From the NCBI GenBank assembly GCA_003131925.1, contig PKWC01000150.1:14277-44276 (forward strand): DNA of 30,000 nt. The letters are read 5' to 3'. Position 1 is the stretch's first letter, and each line of letters starts with the position of its first letter. Below, piece after piece: positions 24,646 to 30,000 of this stretch. The DNA is from Alphaproteobacteria bacterium (GTDB taxonomy: Bacteria; Pseudomonadota; Alphaproteobacteria; Micropepsales; Micropepsaceae). The notes beneath the pieces are model-generated. The model worked only from the letters and a program-made list of their open reading frames with translations, did not search any database and was not told where the DNA came from. A program made the translations under genes and the position numbers.

Positions 24646-25209
24646 TCACGCAGCTGCAGGCGCGACACGAAGATCTGCGACCGCCGGCGCCTGCACGCCT
24701 TCATGGAGGTCGAGGCGCGCGGGACTGGATTTGTCCAGCATCGCCCTGGCCCGCGCCATCTCTTTGACCGGGCCGTGCGCCATGACCAGAAATCCATCGG
24801 CCTTAACGGCACTCTCGTATTCGATGACGCTGTCCTTCGGAATGCCGGTGCTATAGAGCGCCGCGCCCAAGGCGCTTAGCCCACCAACGACGATGGCGCC
24901 TTCGATGGCAGAAATGACCATGGCGGCAAGATATCCAAGCACGACGACGTGTCCGATGATGGGAATAGTCATGAAGACACCACCGAAGAACAAGCCCCAA
25001 AGCCCGCCCCAGAAGGCACCACGCGAGCCCCAAAACTTGATCCTGTTGCCCGCGTTATAGAATCCGACGACTTTTTCTTCGGTATGATATCCCTTGCCGA
25101 CGACACTAATTTTTTTCATATCGAAGTCGGCCTCGACCAGCTTCTTCACCGCCGCTTCGGCCGCGTGGCGGTCCGCAAATACGGCGATCACGGCGTCGTT
25201 CTGTGCCAT
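24646..25209 (-). CDS. YflT-like general stress protein with a membrane segment
   Basis: A 187-residue protein. Residues 1-50 (AVFADRHAAEAAVKKLVEAD, then FDMKKISVVGKGYH) match the general stress protein 17M/YflT fold. Residues about 62-120 are a Gly-rich hydrophobic stretch with two or three membrane helices (GAFWGGLWGLFFGGVFM, IGHVVVLGYLAAMVISAIEG), followed by a short soluble domain (VIEYESAVKADGFLVMAHG) that resembles the N-terminal one. The function is unknown. ATG at 25209 follows GGAGT. Box copy I lies 189 bases upstream in antisense orientation, linking this stress-type gene to the same set as tkt and tal-pgi. Confidence 0.88.
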   Translation of the reverse strand: MAQNDAVIAVFADRHAAEAAVKKLVEADFDMKKISVVGKGYHTEEKVVGFYNAGNRIKFWGSRGAFWGGLWGLFFGGVFMTIPIIGHVVVLGYLAAMVISAIEGAIVVGGLSALGAALYSTGIPKDSVIEYESAVKADGFLVMAHGPVKEMARARAMLDKSSPARLDLHEGVQAPAVADLRVAPAAA

Positions 25210-25398
25210 TGCGGTACTCCTCCAAAACCCATGGCGATGCGTTCGTCACCGAGCGCCTAGCACGCAAATCGGGGTTGTGCAGTCCGTAACATTCGAAACA
25301 ACGCGGGCGCCTGCTCTTTGCGCGTTATGTTGCGCGAGGGAGCAGATTATCCACGCAAGGCCTAATGCGTTGACGATATCGGTGGGAGGGACAGCACT

Positions 25399-25423
25399 GG
25401 TAGACTCGGAAACTACTGAGATC
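25399..25423 (+). promoter_or_regulatory. repeated 25-bp box, copy I (upstream of the YflT-like gene)
   Basis: Carries the exact core GTAGACTCGGAAACTAC followed by TGAGATC. It lies 189 bases upstream of ATG 25209, antisense to that gene, and 72 bases past the stop of the CopD-like gene. Copies D and I best match the full 25-bp pattern. Confidence 0.75.
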
Positions 25424-25494
25424 AAACGCACCTCGCGTTGTCCTCTTTGCCCAGCTGGCTTCATTGGGGCGCGGACGATCTACGGCAACTGATA

Positions 25495-25974
25495 TCAGAA
25501 CTCGTAACCGTGCGCCCCGGCGACTGCGCCGGCGGCTGCAATCAGGCTTAGAATGAGCAGCAACCAGTGCGTGCGCTGGATTCGAGAGAGCGTTCGCTCC
25601 GGATTGAGGCGGAGCTGTTCGGAAAACCGCCGACGCAAGAAAAACGGTTCGGCTATGAACAGCATGACGGTGAATATCACCCACACCGCGACCATCGCGT
25701 GCATCCACCAATATGCGACGCTCGAGAAGCGTGCCCACAGATTGAATTGGAAGACCATGTAAAACCCGCTGGCGCCGACGATGAGAGTGGCGCCGCGCGC
25801 GATCCAGGCGAAACGGCTTTCCAATCGTTCGAACACTTCCGCGCGCCGAGCCGGGTCATCGAACGTCCGCACGGCCGGAAGCAAAACTGCGGTTACGAAA
25901 CCGACACCGCCAATCCAGACTACGACGCCGAGAACGTGGATCACACGCGCGAGTATGAGCCAGCCCGAATTCAT
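25495..25974 (-). CDS. small CopD-like membrane protein
   Basis: A 159-residue integral membrane protein with four helices (near residues 6-28, 53-72, 84-106 and 134-155). The first contains LARVIHVLGVVVWIGGVGFV, the His and WxGG pattern seen in CopD and cytochrome b561-like families, and WWMHAMVAVWVIF offers a second histidine, so heme or copper binding is possible but unproved. ATG at 25974 overlaps the nnrS stop (ATGA), indicating coupling to nnrS. The frame remains open to 26052 but that part overlaps nnrS and is not protein-like. Its partner NnrS points to a role in nitric oxide or copper/heme handling. Confidence 0.8.
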   Translation of the reverse strand: MNSGWLILARVIHVLGVVVWIGGVGFVTAVLLPAVRTFDDPARRAEVFERLESRFAWIARGATLIVGASGFYMVFQFNLWARFSSVAYWWMHAMVAVWVIFTVMLFIAEPFFLRRRFSEQLRLNPERTLSRIQRTHWLLLILSLIAAAGAVAGAHGYEF

Positions 25975-27221
25975 CCCGGACTCCCATCGGCTCGCGGGCG
26001 GATCAAAATGGGCGTATAAACCCAAAGAAAGATGGCGAATGCCGCAATCCACAGCAACCCGGCAGTCGCCACGATGACCGGGTAGTCATCGGGAAAAACC
26101 GTCGGCGCGAACACCCGAACCGCAGCGGCGATTGTCACGAGCCTGTAGGTGGCCGCCATCGGAGTGGGCGCAGTTAGCGCGCGCCCGGTATGGCCCAGCG
26201 ACGCCCGCGTCATCACCGCCAGTATCATCGTCGTGAACGCTCCGACGGTGAGAGCGTGAACCCACATTGCGGCGAATTCGGCGGCAAACAGAAGCCATAT
26301 CCCCTTGAGAACAAGTCCAAGCGCAAGCCAGGCGTAGCCAAGATGGAGCACCCAGAGGAGCGGTTCGCGCAGCGTACGATGTCCCTGCCATTGGCCGAGC
26401 CGCAGGGCCTGCGCAATGCCTGCCGCGAGCGCGACGGCGCCGTTCCATTGCGACAGCGGCGCAATCAGATCGGCGACAAGGACGGCGACGATGCTCGTTA
26501 TCGCCACATACTCTACGAAGGCATACGATTTGAGTTCGGCTTTCACACCCATTCGCGCGAGGCCACCCTTCGTGAACGCGGGGATGATCCGTCCGCTAAC
26601 CACCACGATGAGAACACAGACAATGTCGGCAGCGATTCCAAGGCCAATATGCTCGCCGACGGGAATGACACCGAGAACACCGAGATGGAATGAAAGGTTG
26701 GCAAGGAAGAGCGCAGTCAGCAGCGCGATGAACGGCAGGTTCCTGAGTTTGCGGGCGCGGATCAGGGGTGGCGCCAAAGTCAACACCAGGGCAGGAAAGA
26801 AAGCGAGATCGATCACGGCGACCAAAATGGGCGGCAGACGGAGCAGCGGGGACATGGCAACGCGTCCGCAAAGCCACAACACCGAGAGTCCGATGAGCGG
26901 AGTGCCGGCGTAGGACGACCGCCCCGTCCAGCCCGGAACAGCGGTCAGGAGAAATCCCGCGATCGCTGCGGCTATGAAGCCAAACAGCATCTCATGCGCG
27001 TGCCAGTACATGGGTGCGATGGCCACTTCGGGCCACAGTTCTGGCCACAGATAAACCACCAGCCAGACTATCATGTTCGCGATAGCGTCGATGCCGGCGA
27101 GAAGGAAGAACGGCCTGAGGCCAATCGCGAAAGGGACGAACCGCACGCGAATCGCCGGCGTCTGGCGGCCCTTAGGATTGCCGTCGACGCTGACTGGTGT
27201 GTCAGAACTCGATTGTATCAA
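25971..27221 (-). CDS. nnrS: NnrS family heme-copper membrane protein
   Basis: A 416-residue polytopic membrane protein with about twelve helices, of the NnrS family. Members are heme- and copper-containing and help bacteria resist nitric oxide by relieving damage to iron-sulfur enzymes. The typical PFAIGLRPFFLLAG start of the domain, the motif MYWHAHEMLFGFIAAAIAGF with two histidines, and the later SGRIIPAFT and MTRASLGHTGRAL are all present. TTG at 27221 is preferred because AGGAG lies seven bases upstream; GTG at 27254 in the same frame has no ribosome site. It overlaps the CopD-like gene by four bases. I see no repeated box or FNR-type dyad in its upstream region. Confidence 0.93.
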   Translation of the reverse strand: MIQSSSDTPVSVDGNPKGRQTPAIRVRFVPFAIGLRPFFLLAGIDAIANMIVWLVVYLWPELWPEVAIAPMYWHAHEMLFGFIAAAIAGFLLTAVPGWTGRSSYAGTPLIGLSVLWLCGRVAMSPLLRLPPILVAVIDLAFFPALVLTLAPPLIRARKLRNLPFIALLTALFLANLSFHLGVLGVIPVGEHIGLGIAADIVCVLIVVVSGRIIPAFTKGGLARMGVKAELKSYAFVEYVAITSIVAVLVADLIAPLSQWNGAVALAAGIAQALRLGQWQGHRTLREPLLWVLHLGYAWLALGLVLKGIWLLFAAEFAAMWVHALTVGAFTTMILAVMTRASLGHTGRALTAPTPMAATYRLVTIAAAVRVFAPTVFPDDYPVIVATAGLLWIAAFAIFLWVYTPILIRPRADGSPG

Positions 27222-27228
27222 CCGATGA

Positions 27229-27233
27229 CTCCT
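27229..27233 (-). promoter_or_regulatory. ribosome binding site that sets the nnrS start
   Basis: AGGAG on the minus strand, seven bases before TTG 27221. The alternative GTG at 27254 has nothing comparable. Confidence 0.5.
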
Positions 27234-27420
27234 CGGAAGCGGCGCAAGGTGCACCGGAACGGATAAGGAAGACGAACTTTTCCCGTTATGCGAGGATCGC
27301 GTTTTTTCGAGCGCATCTCTCCACTGCAGACCGATTATACACGAGACAGATCAGAGTATCAGGATCGGCATATGTATAGTGCGGAGAGGGCTACTCAAAA
27401 TCCGCGGCGCCGCTCCTACC

Positions 27421-27849
27421 TTAGCTCGACGTCCATCTGATCTCGTACTGCTTCAAGAGCAACACTTGGACCCTTGTCGGATTTTTCCAGTGTACGGCGC
27501 CGTCGGGCCTGCGCCATGCTTTGTTGACGCGCATTGGATTGACCTTAAGGTACTGCGCGAGCAGCGCATCGTGCGGATATAGATAGGCTTTGTCCGCGTG
27601 TCGGAAAGCGATCCAGATCCGCTTTCTGAGGTACTTCTTCGCGAAGTGCATTCGACTCTTAAGCTGGACATTGATCTGCGTGCCAGTCACCATATGCCGG
27701 GCAATAAAATCCGCGCCCTCCCAATCGTCGGGAATTCGATGGGTATGATATCCGTAGGTGGCCAGTGCGCCTGATATCCACTGAAAATTGAATGTCTCCT
27801 GTTGCCGCGAATTCAGCTTCGCGTAATTCACCTTCTCAAAATTCGCCAC
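27421..27849 (-). CDS. PD-(D/E)XK nuclease-like protein
   Basis: A 142-residue protein starting at GTG 27849 after GGGAGGAG. It begins VANFEKVNYAKLNSRQQETF, followed by DDWEGADFIARHMVTGTQIN and VQLKSR. The spaced Asp (GADF) and Gln-x-Lys (QLK) resemble the catalytic core of the PD-(D/E)XK nuclease fold, although no enzyme of this exact type is known to me and activity is inferred. An Arg/Lys-rich second half (KKYLRKRIWIAFRH, RRPDG) could bind DNA. It diverges from the XRE regulator and methyltransferase genes. The context of methyltransferase plus nuclease-like gene recalls a restriction-modification or phage-defence pair, but the methyltransferase is of the phage-associated ParB-fusion type. 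Confidence 0.65.
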   Translation of the reverse strand: MANFEKVNYAKLNSRQQETFNFQWISGALATYGYHTHRIPDDWEGADFIARHMVTGTQINVQLKSRMHFAKKYLRKRIWIAFRHADKAYLYPHDALLAQYLKVNPMRVNKAWRRPDGAVHWKNPTRVQVLLLKQYEIRWTSS

Positions 27850-27946
27850 GTCTCCTCCCGACCCTGGCAGCACGATGCCAGCGGGCGCATCGGTACACTG
27901 CACGGGCAGCCCGGCGGATTTACCGGTCTGCCGGCACCATTATTAC

Positions 27947-27956
27947 GAGTATACTC
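27947..27956. promoter_or_regulatory. 10-bp palindrome in the divergent nuclease-XRE spacer
   Basis: GAGTATACTC is a perfect palindrome 38 bases before the XRE gene start and 97 bases before the nuclease-like gene. It is well placed to be the operator of the XRE regulator; this is inference from position and symmetry. Confidence 0.4.
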
Positions 27957-27994
27957 CGTGGTGGTAAACGTCTCAAATCGGTTCGCCTTACCGC

Positions 27995-28249
27995 ATGGAA
28001 TTGCGGAAGGCGTTTGCCAGAAATCTGCGGCTGTCGCGCGCAAGCGCGGGGTATTCGCAGGAAGAACTCGCCGACTTGGCCGAATTGGACAGAACCTACA
28101 TAAGCGCGCTCGAGCGATGCATCTATAGCGCGTCACTCGACACAATCGAACGCATCGCGAAGGCCTTGCGCGTAGCGCCGGCTGAACTCCTGCGACTCCC
28201 CGAAAATGCCAAGATGGCGCGAAGGAAACCGCGTGGCTCGCATGCGTAG
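27995..28249 (+). CDS. XRE-family helix-turn-helix regulator
   Basis: An 84-residue Cro/C1-type DNA-binding protein. The helix-turn-helix is YSQEELADLAELDRTYISAL (residues about 20-39), followed by SLDTIERIAKALRV, the usual fourth and fifth helices. It has no other domain, so it probably binds as a dimer to a local operator such as the palindrome at 27947-27956. ATG at 27995 lacks a strong ribosome site. Its last codons overlap the start of the methyltransferase gene, so the two are cotranscribed. Such regulators often control restriction-modification or early phage genes. Confidence 0.88.
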   Translation: MELRKAFARNLRLSRASAGYSQEELADLAELDRTYISALERCIYSASLDTIERIAKALRVAPAELLRLPENAKMARRKPRGSHA

Positions 28250-29561
28250 CCTGACCGTCACCTACAAGGATCCGAAGTCCCTGAAGCCGCGCGCCACCAA
28301 CCCGCGCACCCACTCCAAAAAGCAGATCGAGCAGCTCGGGAGGAGTATCCGGGAATTCGGGTTCGTCCGGCCAGTCCTGCTGGACGGAGAGGACGGGATC
28401 ATCGCCGGTCACGGCTCCACGCTCGCCGCCATAGGCCTTGGAATGACCGACATCCCGACGGTGCGGGTCGGCCACCTCTCGCCGGCCCAGATTCGCGCCT
28501 ACGTGATCGCGGACAACAAGCTTGCGGAGAACGCCGGCTGGGACACGCAGTTGCTTGCGCTGGAACTCAAGGAGTTGACGCTCAATCTCGACTTCGACGT
28601 CACGCTCGCGGGATTTGAACTGCCAGAGGTCGATTTTCTGATTGGCCAGCTGGACGGCACGGAGCCTGACCCCAACGACGAAGTCCCTGAACCCGACCGG
28701 AACCGCCCCGCGGTAACGCAGGCCGGCGACCTCTGGCAGATTGGCGACCATTTCCTGCTGTGTGGCGATTCCATGAAGCGCGAGAACTACGAAGCCTTGC
28801 TGCATGGTGCCAGGGCCCAGGCTGTTTTCACCGACCCGCCCTACAATGTGCGAATCGCCGGAAACGTCTCTGGCCTCGGCAAGAAAGTGCATCCGGAATT
28901 TGCGATGGCGTCCGGGGAGATGACCCCGGCCGAATTCACGGCCTTTCTCAAGACCGTATTCGACCTTTTGGCCGGCTTCAGCGTGGACGGCTCGCTACAT
29001 TATATATGTATGGACTGGCGCCACATGCGGGAGGTGCTGGATTCCTCGGGCGGCTACAGCGAACTCAAGAACTTCTGCGTCTGGGCCAAGACCAACGCCG
29101 GCATGGGCAGCCTTTACCGCTCGCAGCACGAACTGGTCTTCGTGTTCAAACACGGCACCGCCAGCCACATCAACAATGTGGAACTGGGACGCTTCGGACG
29201 CAACCGAACCAATGTCTGGACCTACGCCGGGGTGAACACCTTCGGCAAGGAACGGGATGAGGAACTGGCTATGCATCCGACCGTCAAGCCGGTCGCTCTC
29301 GTCGCCGACGCCATCCTCGATTGCTCGCACCGGGGCGGCATCGTTCTGGACGCCTTCGCCGGCAGCGGCTCGACGCTGATCGCCGCGGAAAAGACCGGCC
29401 GCCGAGGTTACGGAATCGAAATCGATCCGCACTATGTAGATACGATCATCCGCCGGTTCGAGAAGGTGTACGGGCTCAAGGCCCGGCACGTGGGCAGCGG
29501 GCGGAGCTTTAACGAAGTCACACAGTCCGAGGAAGCCGATCGAGAGTCCGATAATGACTGA
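28233..29561 (+). CDS. ParB-like N-terminal domain fused to a DNA methyltransferase
   Basis: A 442-residue protein if GTG 28233 is used (AGGA six bases upstream); ATG 28242 is the alternative. Residues about 10-110 are a ParB N-terminal domain (NPRTHSKKQIEQLGRSIREF, GHGSTLAAIGLG). From about 160 follows an amino-methyltransferase: DPPY at 201-204, then the variable target-recognition part, then FAGSGST at 375-381, the S-adenosylmethionine-binding motif. DPPY before FxGxG indicates a beta-type enzyme, so N6-adenine or N4-cytosine methylation. Proteins of this build are common in prophages and gene transfer elements just before the packaging genes. The target site cannot be read from sequence. 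It overlaps both the XRE gene and the DUF5681 gene. Confidence 0.93.
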   Translation: MARMRSLTVTYKDPKSLKPRATNPRTHSKKQIEQLGRSIREFGFVRPVLLDGEDGIIAGHGSTLAAIGLGMTDIPTVRVGHLSPAQIRAYVIADNKLAENAGWDTQLLALELKELTLNLDFDVTLAGFELPEVDFLIGQLDGTEPDPNDEVPEPDRNRPAVTQAGDLWQIGDHFLLCGDSMKRENYEALLHGARAQAVFTDPPYNVRIAGNVSGLGKKVHPEFAMASGEMTPAEFTAFLKTVFDLLAGFSVDGSLHYICMDWRHMREVLDSSGGYSELKNFCVWAKTNAGMGSLYRSQHELVFVFKHGTASHINNVELGRFGRNRTNVWTYAGVNTFGKERDEELAMHPTVKPVALVADAILDCSHRGGIVLDAFAGSGSTLIAAEKTGRRGYGIEIDPHYVDTIIRRFEKVYGLKARHVGSGRSFNEVTQSEEADRESDND

Positions 29562-29952
29562 CGAAAAGAAATATCCGCGCGGCGAAAACCCAAACTCGGC
29601 GGCGGCCCGATTCAAGTCGGGCGGCAGGTCACCGAATCCAGGGGGTCGGCCCCCGGGCGCGAAGTACCGACAGAAAGTGATTAGTGAATTTCTGGACCAA
29701 CTTGTTACGGCGAATCTCGACGGCAAGCGGAAAAAGATCAGCATCGCGAAAGGGGCACTCCTCAAGCTTTCCCAGCTCGCGCTCAACGGTGACCGCAACG
29801 CGATCAAGGATATCCTGTCGCTGTGGAAAGAAAATGACGAAGCGATGCGTGCCGATCTGGAGTCGCTATATCACTTTGAAGATGCCGATCACCAGGTCAT
29901 CGAGGCCGTATACGCCCGCATGCAGGCGTGTGAGGAGCCAAACGGGTCGTGA
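29554..29952 (+). CDS. DUF5681 domain protein (phage packaging region)
   Basis: A 132-residue protein. The FKSGGRSPNPGGRPPGAKYR segment near residues 20-39 is the DUF5681 hallmark (the NPxGRPxG pattern), followed by a helical region (VISEFLDQLVTANLDGKRKK). The family has no known biochemical function but is typically encoded directly before the large terminase in prophages. ATG at 29554 overlaps the methyltransferase stop by eight bases, and its stop overlaps the next start (GTGA), so this is a tightly packed operon. Confidence 0.85.
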   Translation: MTDEKKYPRGENPNSAAARFKSGGRSPNPGGRPPGAKYRQKVISEFLDQLVTANLDGKRKKISIAKGALLKLSQLALNGDRNAIKDILSLWKENDEAMRADLESLYHFEDADHQVIEAVYARMQACEEPNGS

Positions 29953-30000
29953 GCGATCGCACCCTCGCCCGCTACACCGACATCCTGCGCAACGATTTTT
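29949..30000 (+). CDS. probable start of a terminase large subunit (cut by the right edge)
   Basis: Only 17 codons are visible, from GTG 29949 (overlapping the DUF5681 stop as GTGA): VSDRTLARYTDILRNDF. The RY..ILRNDF ending resembles the N-terminus of phage terminase-like proteins, and the position directly after DUF5681 supports this. Too little is seen for certainty. Confidence 0.45.
   Translation, partial: MSDRTLARYTDILRNDF

Noticed and set aside
3634..25423. The nine boxes as a CRISPR array or REP-type repeat family
   Set aside because: Spacing is irregular over 22 kb, with single copies at separate gene starts; REP elements usually lie after genes and form stronger hairpins.
27828..28892. 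354-codon open frame on the minus strand
   Set aside because: Antisense to the XRE and methyltransferase genes, which have clear motifs.
1..30000. tRNA, rRNA or riboswitch genes
   Set aside because: I looked for cloverleaf arms, conserved rRNA stretches and common riboswitch cores in the gaps between genes and found none that I could support.

Overview
The window looks like alphaproteobacterial DNA, most likely Hyphomicrobiales. The base composition is moderately GC-rich. The SdhC and SdhD sequences, the transaldolase/phosphoglucose isomerase fusion and the set of small stress proteins all fit that group. This placement rests on recognising protein families by eye; there is no rRNA or tRNA gene here to anchor it.

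Layout. Positions 1-3452 (minus strand) hold a transaldolase-phosphoglucose isomerase fusion followed by a 6-phosphogluconate dehydrogenase that runs off the left edge. A 59-residue protein gene lies at 3801-3980. Positions 4261-5920 (plus) hold sdhB-sdhC-sdhD without sdhA, followed by a CBS-pair protein, a type II NADH dehydrogenase and an aldo/keto reductase (to 9032). From 15931 down to 9057 (minus) come a Rieske-FAD reductase, a YeaO-type DUF488 protein, a membrane cytochrome-molybdopterin fusion, transketolase and a uracil-DNA-glycosylase-fold protein. Positions 16026-17977 hold a double PRC-barrel protein and a second DUF488 protein. Positions 18427-20688 encode a one-piece sensor kinase/response regulator with a FixJ/NarL-type output domain. 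Positions 20890-25209 are a loose set of stress-type genes (DUF2231, small hypotheticals, BON, TUDOR/DUF2945, YflT-like) with a decayed quinoprotein remnant. Positions 25495-27221 encode NnrS and a small CopD-like membrane protein. From 27421 to the right edge the content changes to phage-like genes: a nuclease-like protein, an XRE regulator, a ParB-DNA methyltransferase fusion, DUF5681 and probably the first codons of a terminase.

How it fits together. The most striking signal is a 25-bp box, core GTAGACTCGGAAACTAC, an imperfect inverted repeat found nine times, always between genes. In eight copies it points away from (antisense to) the gene it precedes; these genes encode tal-pgi/gnd, the 59-residue protein, transketolase, PRC-barrel, DUF488 (distant), DUF2231, BON and the YflT-like protein. 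The ninth precedes the quinoprotein remnant. My inference is a stress or low-oxygen regulon that joins the pentose phosphate pathway, alternative respiratory entry points and general stress proteins. The in-window FixJ-like fusion regulator is the obvious candidate to bind the box. The logic resembles the mycobacterial DosR regulon, though nothing here proves the trigger. The phage-like right end is a separate accessory element.
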